Shown: positions 17,621 through 25,749 of the stretch, one piece after another
Position numbering within the stretch: position 1 is the first letter of the stretch
Layout of the letters: the number at the start of each line of letters is the position of its first letter
NCBI RefSeq assembly: GCF_014138625.1
Contig: NZ_JACJHY010000014.1
Location: 62,001-126,000, forward strand
Source of the DNA: Aminobacter ciceronei
GTDB taxonomy: Bacteria; Pseudomonadota; Alphaproteobacteria; Rhizobiales; Rhizobiaceae
Direction: 5' to 3'
DNA length: 64,000 bases
Program-made: the position numbers and the translations under genes
The notes under the pieces: model-generated
Database searches by the model: none
What the model was told of the DNA's origin: nothing
The model's input: only the letters and a program-made list of their open reading frames with translations

Positions 17621-18780
17621 GACTGCGTCCGCGACTGTTCGACTTGGGTGAGCCCGGCCTGCCATTCCGCGATCACGTCGTTATCGGTTTCGACCTTCAG
17701 CATCTGTTCTGCAAGAGCCGAAAACGTCGCGTCGGGCAGCAGCCGCGACAATGCCCAGACGGCGGCACCGCGCACCAGAGGCGAGGTGTCGGAGAGCAAC
17801 GTCCGGCATGGTGCGATCAGCGTGGCGTCGGCGGAATTGCCTGATGCGATCAACACGTTGCGGACGAAGCGGTCGCGGCCGATGCGCTTGACCGGCGAAC
17901 CGGAGAAGAAGATCCGGAACGTCGCGTCGTCGAGGGAAAGCAGTTCGGCAAGGCGCGGCTCGCGCAGATCGTCGCGGGCGGCGAGTTTCTGCTCCGATGC
18001 GGCCTGGGCGAACTTGTTCCACGGGCAGGCCGCAAGGCAGTCGTCGCAGCCATAGATGCGGTTACCGATCTTTGGGCGGAATTCGAGCGGGATCGGACCC
18101 TTGTTCTCGATGGTGAGATAGGAGATGCAGCGCCGCGCGTCGATGCGGTAGGGCGCCGGGAACGCTTCTGTCGGGCAGGCGTCGAGGCAAGCGCGGCAGG
18201 AGCCGCAGCGGTCGATTTCGGCCTCGTCAGGTGCTAGCTCTGCTGTCGTGAAGATGGTGCCGAGGAACAGCCACGAGCCGAATTCGCGGCTGACCAGATT
18301 GGTGTGCTTGCCTTGCCAGCCGAGGCCGGCGGCTTCGGCGAGCGGCTTTTCCATCACCGGCGCCGTGTCGACGAACACCTTCACGTCGCCGCCGGCACGG
18401 GACACGATCTTGCCGGCGATCTCCTTCAGCCGGCCCTTCATGACGTCGTGATAGTCGCGGTTGCGAGCGTAGACCGAGATCGCCGCCCGGTCGGACATGG
18501 CCTGCAGCGCGCGCGGGTCGCTGTCCGGCCCATAATTCATAGCGAGCACGACGATCGAACGCACCTCGGGCCACAGCACGGAAGGTTCGCTGCGCCGTTC
18601 CAGCGTCTCCGCCATCCAGGCCATCGAGCCGTGCAGGCCTTCGCCGACGAACTGGGCGAGGCGGGCAGGCGCGAGCGGGATGGCGTCGGGGCGTGTGACG
18701 GCGATGGCAGCGAAGCCGGCGCGGCTGGCTTCGCGCTCGATCAGGTGGCGCAGCGCGCTCTCAGAAATCGAGGTCCGCAT
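17617..18780 (-). CDS. queG: Epoxyqueuosine reductase
   Basis: Cobalamin- and [4Fe-4S]-dependent enzyme performing the last step of queuosine tRNA modification, epoxyqueuosine to queuosine. 387 residues. Fe-S motifs: CGSCRACLDACPTEAF and YGCDDCLAACPWNKFA. The N-terminal half has MAWMAE and VLAMNYGPDSDP, and a central GKHTNLVSREFGSWLFLG block. A HEAT-like C-terminal end (VRGAAVWALSRLLP) is typical of the longer form. It overlaps the upstream GST gene by 20 bases and the downstream epimerase gene by ATGA. Confidence 0.96.
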   Translation of the reverse strand: MRTSISESALRHLIEREASRAGFAAIAVTRPDAIPLAPARLAQFVGEGLHGSMAWMAETLERRSEPSVLWPEVRSIVVLAMNYGPDSDPRALQAMSDRAAISVYARNRDYHDVMKGRLKEIAGKIVSRAGGDVKVFVDTAPVMEKPLAEAAGLGWQGKHTNLVSREFGSWLFLGTIFTTAELAPDEAEIDRCGSCRACLDACPTEAFPAPYRIDARRCISYLTIENKGPIPLEFRPKIGNRIYGCDDCLAACPWNKFAQAASEQKLAARDDLREPRLAELLSLDDATFRIFFSGSPVKRIGRDRFVRNVLIASGNSADATLIAPCRTLLSDTSPLVRGAAVWALSRLLPDATFSALAEQMLKVETDNDVIAEWQAGLTQVEQSRTQS

Positions 18781-19453
18781 AATGCGATGCCGGGGTCAGC
18801 CCGCGCACCCGGTCGGCGAGCAGGGGCCGGAAGGACGGGCGCGACTTGACGCGTGTGTACCATTCGCGCGCCGAGGAATATTCGCGCCAGTCGATCTCGC
18901 CGAGATAGTCGAGCACCGAAAGCGATGCGGCGGCGGCAAGGTCGGCATAGGTGATGCGCGACCCGGCGAGCCAGTGGCGCGTGCCGGCGAGCCAGTTGGT
19001 GTATTTCATATGCTGGCGAATGTTGGCGCGGGCAGCACGAATGGCCGCCGAATCGGGCGAACCGCCGCCGGCCGCTTCCGGCATCAGCGGCTTCAGCACG
19101 CGCTCGCGCACCAGATGCCGGGTCACTTCGCTTTCGGTCTTGGTCAGGTACCAGTCGGTCAGGCGGCGGATTTCGGCGCGTTCCATCGGGTCTTCGGCGA
19201 ACAGACGACGCTCGCGCTTGAGCACGCCGCGGGTCTCGTCGACATATTCGGAAATGATCATCGCGCCGACGATCGGCACGTCGCCCTCGGCCAGGAGCAC
19301 CGGCAGCGTTCCGGCCGGGTTGAGCGACAGGAACTCCTTGCGCCGCGTCCACGGCTTCTCCTCGATCAGCGCCAGCTCCTCGCCATACTCGCCGAACGCC
19401 AAACGGACGAAACGGCATGTGGCAAACATCGGGTGGTGGAAAAGCGTCAGCAT
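18761..19453 (-). CDS. Glutathione S-transferase family protein
   Basis: 230-residue cytosolic GST-fold protein. The thioredoxin-like N-terminus has MLTLFHHPMFATCRFVRLAF (possible catalytic region with Cys13), FLSLNPAGTLPVL (cis-Pro) and GAMIISEYVDE (glutathione gamma-Glu binding). The helical C-terminal domain has RITYADLAAAASLSVLDYLGEIDW, including the N-capping Asp. Stop is 20 bases inside queG, indicating an operon GST-queG-epimerase. Substrate unknown. Confidence 0.9.
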   Translation of the reverse strand: MLTLFHHPMFATCRFVRLAFGEYGEELALIEEKPWTRRKEFLSLNPAGTLPVLLAEGDVPIVGAMIISEYVDETRGVLKRERRLFAEDPMERAEIRRLTDWYLTKTESEVTRHLVRERVLKPLMPEAAGGGSPDSAAIRAARANIRQHMKYTNWLAGTRHWLAGSRITYADLAAAASLSVLDYLGEIDWREYSSAREWYTRVKSRPSFRPLLADRVRGLTPASHYADLDF

Positions 19454-19613
19454 GGTCCTGCGAAATTCGTGATCGATGGCGCTCTGGCGAATCGCCTGAG
19501 GCGTCGTTAGAGCTTCTGCGGCCCGGCTCGCCGGGCTCTCGGGCGACCCGACCTATAGGGTGAGTTCCGCCGCATGACAAGCAATCGCGCATGAACGCCT
19601 CGCGGGGATGGGA

Positions 19614-20420
19614 ATGGATAGCCAGACAATCATCAATGCTTTGCTGCTCGGGCTGCTCGAGGGCCTGACGGAATTCATCCCCGTGTCCTCGACCGGCCAT
19701 ATCCTGCTTGCCGGCCATTTCCTCGGTTTCAACTCGACCGGCAAGACTTTCGAGATCTTGATCCAGCTCGGTGCTATCCTGGCGATCCTGTCGGTTTACG
19801 CGACCAAGCTGTGGCAGATGTTGGTCACCTTGCCGTCGGACCCGAAGACGCAGCGTTTCGTCGCAGGCATCCTGATCGCCTTCCTACCGGCGGCCGTGAT
19901 CGGTGCCCTGGCGCATGATTTCATCAAGACGGTGCTGTTCGAATCGCCGCAGCTGATCTGTGTCATGCTGATCCTCGGCGGCCTGGTGCTGTTGTTCCTC
20001 GACAGGCTCGACCTCAAGCCGCGCTATGGCGACGTCACCAATTTCCCGCTGTCGGTCTATCTCAAGATCGGCCTGTTCCAGTGCCTGGCGATGATCCCCG
20101 GCACCTCGCGCTCTGGCGCCACCATCGTCGGCTCGTTGCTGATGGGCGTGGAGAAGCGCGCGGCGGCCGAGTTCTCGTTCTTTCTGGCGATGCCGACAAT
20201 GGCCGGCGCCTTTGCCTACGACCTCTACAAGAACCGGGACATCCTGTCGGCAGCTGACTTGCCGGTGATTTCGGTCGGCTTTCTTGCCGCCTTCATCACC
20301 GCGCTGATCGTGGTGCGGCACCTGCTCGACTATGTCTCCCGCAACGGTTACGCGCTGTTTGGCTGGTGGCGCCTGCTGGTCGGCGGCGCCGGGCTGATCG
20401 CACTGATGGTCTGGGGCTGA
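19614..20420 (+). CDS. uppP: Undecaprenyl-diphosphatase (BacA type)
   Basis: Integral membrane phosphatase that recycles undecaprenyl diphosphate for cell wall synthesis and can confer bacitracin tolerance. 268 residues with about eight membrane helices. Signature motifs: [24 protein letters not shown] and [17 protein letters not shown]. Two in-frame ATGs (19608, 19614) occur; GGGG at 19604-19607 is properly spaced only for 19614. Divergent from the GST-queG operon. Confidence 0.95.
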   Translation: MDSQTIINALLLGLLEGLTEFIPVSSTGHILLAGHFLGFNSTGKTFEILIQLGAILAILSVYATKLWQMLVTLPSDPKTQRFVAGILIAFLPAAVIGALAHDFIKTVLFESPQLICVMLILGGLVLLFLDRLDLKPRYGDVTNFPLSVYLKIGLFQCLAMIPGTSRSGATIVGSLLMGVEKRAAAEFSFFLAMPTMAGAFAYDLYKNRDILSAADLPVISVGFLAAFITALIVVRHLLDYVSRNGYALFGWWRLLVGGAGLIALMVWG

Positions 20421-20472
20421 TCGCCCCGAGGCGGTCTGTTCAGGGTGAGCCGTCCGTCAGGAAATCGCGCCG

Positions 20473-20571
20473 TTAGAAAATTGCAAAGACGACGACGATC
20501 ACCACAACCCACACGGCACCGCTCACAACCGCGCCGAAGGCTATACCCCTGCCGAAATTGTCCTCTTCCAT
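20473..20571 (-). CDS. 32-residue single-helix membrane protein
   Basis: Small ORF: ATG 20571 is preceded by GGAGGG at good spacing and the frame ends with TAA. The product begins MEEDNFGRGIAFG, a short acidic and amphipathic stretch, then one hydrophobic helix (AVVSGAVWVVVIVVVFAIF). The longer frame upstream does not look like protein. No family recognised; one-helix microproteins of this shape are common in rhizobia and usually unannotated. Confidence 0.6.
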   Translation of the reverse strand: MEEDNFGRGIAFGAVVSGAVWVVVIVVVFAIF

Positions 20572-20684
20572 GGCACCCTCCGCACACCACTGCAGGCTCT
20601 TGCGTCCAGGCAAATTCAGGTAGCCTGCAATGATAACGGTGCGGCTCCGAAAAGGTTGCAACCTGTGATTGGACGGGTTGGGCC

Positions 20685-21452
20685 TCAGGCGAGGGTCGTC
20701 AGTCCACGCCTGAGCAGGTCCAGCGCCAGCACGGTGATGGCGATCTTGAACCATTTGCGGAAGCTCTCTTCCGGCATGCGTTCGAGCAGCTTGGTGCCGT
20801 AGACGGTACCGAGATAGCCCGAGACGATCATTGCGCCGATCAGCGGCAGCCAGTCCCCGAAGGCAAAGCCGGCGAGGCCGAAAACGATGATCTTGAGCCC
20901 ATGCTGGGCAACCATGCCGGCGGCATGGGTGGCGACGAGCGCCTTGCGGTCATTGGCGAAGAACTGCGCGAACAGCACCGAGACCAGCGGCCCGGTGGCG
21001 CCGACGAGCATGCCGATCAAAGCGACGATGACGCTGCCGATCGCAAGCCCGGTGCGAGTCAGTTTGTCGATGCCGGGAACCTTGGTCCAGGTGATGGCGA
21101 TGACGAAGGCGCCGAGCACCAGCTTGAGCCAGGCGTCGGGCAGCTGGATGACGACGAAGGCGCCGATGACGGCACCGACGATCGAGCCGACAATGAAGGG
21201 GGCGGCGACGTCCATGCGCACATTGGCGCGTTGGTGCCAGGCGCGGCCGCTGTTGGAGCCGAGCTGCACCGCGCCATGGACGGGGATAAGCGCGGCCACC
21301 GGCACGAACAGGCCCATCAGCGTCAGCATGGCGATGCCGCCGCCGACACCGAAAGCGGCGGTCAGCGCCGAGGTGAAGGCGCTGGCGACGATGAGAACAA
21401 TCCCGATGAGCGGGTCGAGTCCCTCAGGCAGGAGCAAGGCGAGGGCGTCCAT
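20685..21452 (-). CDS. TauE/SafE (TSUP) family membrane permease
   Basis: 255-residue inner-membrane protein with about eight helices, of the sulfite exporter TauE/SafE family that exports sulfite or organosulfonates. Marks: VASAFTSALTAAFGVGGGIAMLTLM (first repeat, GGG), PVHGAVQLGSNSGRAW, GMLVGATGPLVSVLFAQFF (second repeat) and SGYLGTVYGTKLLERM. It lies 14 bases past the end of the NDUFA9-like gene upstream on the same strand. Confidence 0.88.
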   Translation of the reverse strand: MDALALLLPEGLDPLIGIVLIVASAFTSALTAAFGVGGGIAMLTLMGLFVPVAALIPVHGAVQLGSNSGRAWHQRANVRMDVAAPFIVGSIVGAVIGAFVVIQLPDAWLKLVLGAFVIAITWTKVPGIDKLTRTGLAIGSVIVALIGMLVGATGPLVSVLFAQFFANDRKALVATHAAGMVAQHGLKIIVFGLAGFAFGDWLPLIGAMIVSGYLGTVYGTKLLERMPEESFRKWFKIAITVLALDLLRRGLTTLA

Positions 21453-21466
21453 GCGCCCTCAGCCGG

Positions 21467-22441
21467 TCAGGCTTCTGTCCGGCGCGTGAACTGGCCGGCG
21501 GCGCGGTAGCGCCAGAGGTAGCTGGGCAGGATCGATGCTGTCGACTTGGGGGCGATGCCCGTGGCTGCGATGGTGCGGCCTTCGTCGAGGGCTGCCTTCG
21601 ACACGACATTGTCGGAGCGCAGCAAAAGGACTTGGTCCTTGGTCAGCAGCGGATTGGGCAGCATGCCGAGGATCGAGGCCTGCAGGTTGGCGATCGACCA
21701 CGGCACCGGCACCAGCGTGCGCTTGCGGTCGATGACCTCGAGCATCTCTTCCATGCACTGCTTGAAGCTTAGCACCTGCGGGCCGCCGATCTCATAGATC
21801 GAGCCGCCCTTGACCTTGCCGTCGACGGCGCGCGCGACCGCTTCGGCAACGTCGCCGACATAGATCGGCTGGAAGCGGGTTTCGCCTCCACCGATAAGCG
21901 GTAGCACCGGCGAGAAACGCGCCATATTGGCGAAACGGTTGAAGAACTGGTCCTCGGGGCCGAAGACGATCGACGGGCGGTAGATCACCGCGTTTGGCAG
22001 CGTGTCCTGGACGGCCTTTTCGCCGCGCGCCTTGGTCTGGGCGTAGAGCGAGGGCGAATTGGCGTCGGCGCCAAGGGCCGAGACATGGGTCAGCGTGGCG
22101 CCGACGGCGCGCGCCGCCTCGGCGACGGCGCGGGCGCCGAATTCCTGTACCGTCGAGAAACGCTGGCGTCCGCCTTCATGCAGGATGCCGACGAGGTTGA
22201 CGACGTGCGAGGCGCCCTGGACGGCGCGGTCGACCGACCAGCGCACGCGCAGATTGGCCTGCACCGGCTGGATCTGGCCGACATTGCCGAGCGGCTGCAG
22301 GTGGAAGGCGAGGTCGGGCCGACGGCAGGCGACGCGCACGAGATACCCGCGCTTGGCCAGCGCCCGCACGACATGGCGGCCGAGGAAGCCGGACCCGCCG
22401 AAAACGGTCACGAGTTGCGGGGTCTGCAGAATTTCAGTCAT
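21467..22441 (-). CDS. Complex I NDUFA9-subunit-like SDR protein
   Basis: 324-residue atypical short-chain dehydrogenase of the NDUFA9/NmrA-like group. It has the N-terminal VTVFGGSGFLGRHVVRAL nucleotide motif, VNLVGILHEGGRQRF, ALGADANSPSLYAQTKARGE (YxxxK-like position), VIYRPSIVFGPEDQFFNRF and PIYVGDVAEAVARA. Alphaproteobacterial members are often called NADH:ubiquinone oxidoreductase subunit A9-like but no catalytic role is proven. ATG 22441 matches the family; the frame upstream is random. Confidence 0.86.
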   Translation of the reverse strand: MTEILQTPQLVTVFGGSGFLGRHVVRALAKRGYLVRVACRRPDLAFHLQPLGNVGQIQPVQANLRVRWSVDRAVQGASHVVNLVGILHEGGRQRFSTVQEFGARAVAEAARAVGATLTHVSALGADANSPSLYAQTKARGEKAVQDTLPNAVIYRPSIVFGPEDQFFNRFANMARFSPVLPLIGGGETRFQPIYVGDVAEAVARAVDGKVKGGSIYEIGGPQVLSFKQCMEEMLEVIDRKRTLVPVPWSIANLQASILGMLPNPLLTKDQVLLLRSDNVVSKAALDEGRTIAATGIAPKSTASILPSYLWRYRAAGQFTRRTEA

Positions 22442-22634
22442 CGCTGGCTCCGGTCGCCAAAAGGGGCAGAAGATGTAGCGTTTCTTAGCCCGTTTCGCAA
22501 AAAAGGCAATCATCGAGCGACTGCACGGAGCGGCCCGCGCCGATCTGGCGCGGGCATGCGGCTTGCCTTGGGAGGCAGGGTTTCGAGGCAGGATCGAAAT
22601 CCGGTTTTCCGGAAACGACCATGCGGGTCACAAA

Positions 22635-23093
22635 CTAGAACTCGCGGCCGAGGCGTGCGTCGACCGAGTGGCGGTTGCCGCCGCGAATGACGAAGAACAG
22701 GAAGATCGCCGCCCAGATGATCGACTTCTCGGCGCCCTGGTAGCCCTGGCTCATCGTGACCCAGTGGAACCAGACGGTGACCAGGAGCACGAACATGGCG
22801 GCGAAGGAGGCCGGGCGCGTGAACAGGCCGATGGCGATCAGGATGCCGCCGAAGAACTCGGTGCAGGACAGAAGCAGCGACCAGAAGGCGCCGGGGTAGA
22901 AGCCGAGGCCTTCGACCATGCCGGCAGCGCCGAACGGATCGGAGATCTTGCCGAGGCCGTGGGTGACCAGCGCTGCGCCGGCGACGACGCGCAGAACGGT
23001 TTCGGCTGAATCGTGGAGGTTCGAATAAAGGCCGCGGAGCGCGGGGATGAACAGTCGGCGGCCGGAATTTTCGGTCGTCAGGGTCAAGGACAT
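22635..23093 (-). CDS. DoxX family membrane protein
   Basis: 152-residue inner-membrane protein with four predicted helices. Marks are VLRVVAGAALVTHGLGKI, FYPGAFWSLLLSCTEFFGGILIAIGLFTRPAS and AAMFVLLVTVWFHW. DoxX-like proteins are linked to redox stress complexes in other bacteria. ATG 23093 with GGAGA just upstream is the start; a longer frame to 23141 looks non-coding. Confidence 0.87.
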   Translation of the reverse strand: MSLTLTTENSGRRLFIPALRGLYSNLHDSAETVLRVVAGAALVTHGLGKISDPFGAAGMVEGLGFYPGAFWSLLLSCTEFFGGILIAIGLFTRPASFAAMFVLLVTVWFHWVTMSQGYQGAEKSIIWAAIFLFFVIRGGNRHSVDARLGREF

Positions 23094-23220
23094 GTCTCCG
23101 ATTGCGGGGCTATGCACGATTAAAATATTGCAATGCACCAACGCCGCGATGGCCGGGTCACGGTCAAGTCAACAAGGTTTGATATAAAGATGATTGACAA
23201 AGTCAACTTTTAATAATGTC

Positions 23221-23245
23221 GGAACCCTGCGCTGACCGAGGCGTT
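23221..23245 (+). promoter_or_regulatory. EcfG (general stress response) promoter of csbD-family gene
   Basis: GGAAC at 23221-23225, 16-base spacer, CGTT at 23242-23245. This matches the alphaproteobacterial EcfG/RpoE2 consensus GGAAC-N16/17-CGTT exactly and lies about 60 bases before the csbD start. Confidence 0.78.
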
Positions 23246-23307
23246 GACCCCTCAGTGCGGCGGACCTGTCGTGCCAATCCAGATCAATCCCCGAAGGAGA
23301 AATCGCG

Positions 23308-23505
23308 ATGAATTGGAACCAGATCGAAGGCAATTGGGAGCAGTTCAAGGGCAAGGTGCAGAGCCAGTGGGGCAAGCTGACCGACGATGATCTCGACGTC
23401 ATCAAGGGCAAGCGCAAGGAACTCGCCGGCAAGCTGCAGGCCCGTTATGGCAAGGCCCAGGAAGAGGCCGAAAAGGACATCGACAGCTGGCTCTCCCGCC
23501 ACTGA
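23308..23505 (+). CDS. CsbD-like general stress protein
   Basis: 65-residue hydrophilic helical protein of the CsbD family. MNWNQIEGNWEQFKGKVQSQ is the typical opening and GKRKELAGKLQARYGKAQEEAEKD the second half. CsbD proteins are abundant stress-induced proteins of unknown biochemical role. GAAGGAG precedes the ATG. The exact EcfG-type promoter upstream and the terminator right after the stop make it a monocistronic stress gene. Confidence 0.93.
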   Translation: MNWNQIEGNWEQFKGKVQSQWGKLTDDDLDVIKGKRKELAGKLQARYGKAQEEAEKDIDSWLSRH

Positions 23506-23546
23506 ACCGTCTTTCGCAACGCGCCGCGGGCGATCCTCCCGCGCAG

Positions 23547-23571
23547 AGCCCCGCCGTCGAGCGGGGCTTTT
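23547..23571 (+). terminator. Rho-independent terminator of csbD-like gene
   Basis: AGCCCCGC, loop CGTCGA, GCGGGGCT followed by TTT, 42 bases after the stop codon. An 8-bp GC-rich stem. Confidence 0.88.
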
Positions 23572-23609
23572 CGTTGCAGGCTTTCGTTGCAGATAGCGCC
23601 GATGCAGAA

Positions 23610-23630
23610 AACCCCGCGCGAGGCGGGGTT
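23610..23630 (-). terminator. Rho-independent terminator for the minus-strand secreted protein gene
   Basis: On the minus strand AACCCCGC, loop CTCGC, GCGGGGTT continues into TTC. It lies about 100 bases past the stop at 23734, facing the csbD terminator. Confidence 0.7.
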
Positions 23631-23733
23631 CTCCGGATGGCAGCAATCGGGTGGCCGATGTCTGGCGAGGCCGCAGCCTTCGCGAGGCATGATCCCAAAG
23701 CCGGTTCCAGACTTCTCGATCATGCTCGAGGCA

Positions 23734-24114
23734 TCAGGAGGGTTCCCGGCAGGTCTTGCCACCCCAACCCTGCTGACCCGACATGTTGCCACCTGCGGCC
23801 TTGCAGTCCTGGATGAACTTGGTGTTGCAGTCCGGGAACTTGCTGGAGCCGTTCTTGCAGTACTTGTCTTCGGTCGCGCCGCCATTGCCCGACGAAGCCT
23901 TGCCGCTCGGGCCGGACGGCTTGTCATTGTCGGGGGCGTCGGAGATGTCGCCGGGGCCCGAAGGGCCGTTGCCGCCGGGGGCGTCGGAAATGTCGCTCGG
24001 ACCCGACGGACGGTCGCCGCCGCCCGGGCCGGCCGAGAAGCTGGCGGCATTGGCGCTGCCGATGGCGCCGGCAAGCAGCAGGACGGCGGTCAGGATGGTG
24101 ATCTTGGTCTTCAT
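23734..24114 (-). CDS. Small secreted Gly/Pro/Ser-rich repeat protein
   Basis: 126 residues. The signal peptide MKTKITILTAVLLLAGAIGS ends near ANA-AS. Residues 36-71 hold a 15-residue tandem repeat: PSGPSDISDAPGGNG, PSGPGDISDAPDNDK, then a partial PSGPSG. A C-terminal module with four cysteines (86, 96, 104, 122) follows, likely two disulfides (YCKNGSSKFPDCNTKF, DCKAAGG). No known family; a low-complexity linker plus small disulfide domain suggests a periplasmic or exported protein. ATG 24114 is the signal-peptide start; the frame continues to 24225 without merit. Confidence 0.72.
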   Translation of the reverse strand: MKTKITILTAVLLLAGAIGSANAASFSAGPGGGDRPSGPSDISDAPGGNGPSGPGDISDAPDNDKPSGPSGKASSGNGGATEDKYCKNGSSKFPDCNTKFIQDCKAAGGNMSGQQGWGGKTCREPS

Positions 24115-24373
24115 TGTCTTATTCCCTTTTCGAGGTTGCGTTTCGGGGTCGCGGAAACGCTCTGGTTTCCACGTCGGAACGATCTTTCGGTTTGGGTTCC
24201 CCCCCGGTTGATCTGGCGAGCTCACCTCGCCCTGGACATGACTGGGTCGCAGCGTCAGCGGGAAAGGTTCAAAGCGAGTTCGAATTATTTTCGCGAGGGT
24301 TTCGTGGGTGGTTTTTGGTCCGTCGGGTTGGGGTTCTGAACCGCCAGGTTATTGGAGGCGTCACGGCATGGAG

Positions 24374-24629
24374 CCCCGGGTTTCCGCACGTCGCTTCGCT
24401 CCTGCTCCACCCGAGGATGACGAAGGCTTTGAGGCCTGCGGCCAATCGCCGACGTCAGTGGTTGGCAGGCTTCGAGGTTGGTTTTTTGGCGGGTGTTCTC
24501 AATGCAGGGCAACGCAGGAACAGGAGCTGGAAGCTCTCCGCGAGCCTCCGACGTCGACGACGAGCGTCGAGGCCCATGTCTTCGTCATCCTCGGGTGGAG
24601 CAGGAGCGAAGGAGTGCGGAAACCCGGGG
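24374..24629. repeat. Two near-identical 50-base arms in inverted orientation
   Basis: The arm at 24374-24425 and the arm at 24580-24629 are reverse complements except for a few bases near CACGTCGCTT/CACTCCTT. They share CCCCGGGTTTCCGCAC, TTCGCTCCTGCTCCACC and CGAGGATGACGAAG. The 154-base spacer holds no gene. The arms resemble the dispersed CGAGGATGACGAAG-type intergenic repeats of Mesorhizobium and could fold as one long hairpin. The rest of 24115-24714 shows no convincing ORF. Confidence 0.85.
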
Positions 24630-24714
24630 ATCCTTGCCGCGACGGTGAAACCGCCACTACGGGCTTCGCGCCCCCAACGGTCAGGTAATGAAGTGGGGCC
24701 GAAAACGCCTAGGC

Positions 24715-25749
24715 TCACTCTGCCTGCCGCGCGGCAAACTCGCTGATACGGGCGTGCAGGGCCGCAGGGATTGCGATCCCCCCGGCCTCTGAGCGGGCCC
24801 GCGCCACAGCTTTTGCCGGGCCGGGGATGTGGACGTGGTACTGGCTGGACAGCCGGTCGAGCTGTTCGCGCATGCGCGTTTCGAAGCCGGGATCGAACAA
24901 TTTCGGGTCGAGCGCCACGATGAACAGCCCGGTGCCTGGCGTCTGGTGGCCTTCCGATATGGACGGCGCGTCGATCGACCAGTTGGCGCCCGAGACGCCG
25001 GCCGCAAGCACCTCGACCATCAGTGCGACATTGGCGCCGCGCGCGCCGCCGAAGGCGAGCAGCACGCCTTTCATCGCCTTTTTTGCGTCTGTCGTCGGCT
25101 TGCCCTTGGCGTCGAGGGCCCAGCCCTCGGGGATCGCCTCGCCTGTTTCAGCCGCCTTGCGGACATTGACGAAGGCGGTGGCGCTGGACGACTGGTCGAT
25201 GACAAGGGGTGGGCCGTCGGCGGCGGGTGCTGCAAGCGAGATCGGGTTGGTGCAGTAGACCGGCTTGGTCGAGCCTGAGCCGGCGACGAGCGCCGGTCCG
25301 TTGGTGGCGGCGAGCGCGACGAGGCCGGCTTCGGCGAGGCGGCCGGTGAAATAGCCGAGCGAGCCGCAGGTGTAGGCATTCTTCTGCGAGAATACGGTGA
25401 CGCCGAACAGCCGGGCTGCCTTGGCGATCTCTTGGAAGTTTCGGTCGAAGCCGGTATGCGCCGCACCACCCTGGCCGTCGGACAGGTAGATCGCCAGCGC
25501 CGGCCGGCTGACCACGGGCTCGGCCTTGCCGTCGATGCGCCCGGCCTCGAGCGCCTCGAGATAGTCGACATAATGCGACAGCCCGACGCTCGCCTGGCCG
25601 TCGGCCTCTGCGGCAACGGCGGCAAGCGCGATCGAGATCGCCGTTTCCTCGGAGGCGCCGGCGCCGATGGCTGCGGCGATGCACAAGTTACGGGCTTCTT
25701 CGAGGTTGAGCGTGACGGTCTCTGTCTTTGTCTGCGGCACGGGCGTCAT
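24715..25749 (-). CDS. Ldh-family (malate/L-lactate/ureidoglycolate type) NAD(P)-dependent oxidoreductase
   Basis: 344 residues of the type 2 malate/L-lactate dehydrogenase fold, which also contains delta1-piperideine-2-carboxylate/pyrroline-2-carboxylate reductases (DpkA) and ureidoglycolate dehydrogenase. Marks: EADGQASVGLSHYVDYLEAL (catalytic His region, SVGLSHY), GGAAHTGFDRNF, SQKNAYTCGSLGYFTGRLAEAGLV, VYCTNPISLAAPA and TPGTGLFIVALDP. ATG 25749 overlaps the stop of the upstream permease gene (ATGA), so it is the last gene of a five-gene amino acid ABC operon. That context favours an amino-acid-derived keto acid or cyclic imine over malate or lactate as substrate. Confidence 0.85.
   Translation of the reverse strand: MTPVPQTKTETVTLNLEEARNLCIAAAIGAGASEETAISIALAAVAAEADGQASVGLSHYVDYLEALEAGRIDGKAEPVVSRPALAIYLSDGQGGAAHTGFDRNFQEIAKAARLFGVTVFSQKNAYTCGSLGYFTGRLAEAGLVALAATNGPALVAGSGSTKPVYCTNPISLAAPAADGPPLVIDQSSSATAFVNVRKAAETGEAIPEGWALDAKGKPTTDAKKAMKGVLLAFGGARGANVALMVEVLAAGVSGANWSIDAPSISEGHQTPGTGLFIVALDPKLFDPGFETRMREQLDRLSSQYHVHIPGPAKAVARARSEAGGIAIPAALHARISEFAARQAE

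Noticed and set aside
24178-24200. GGAAC and CGTT on the minus strand upstream of the secreted repeat protein
   Set aside because: Spacer is only 14 bases, too short for the EcfG consensus of 16-17.
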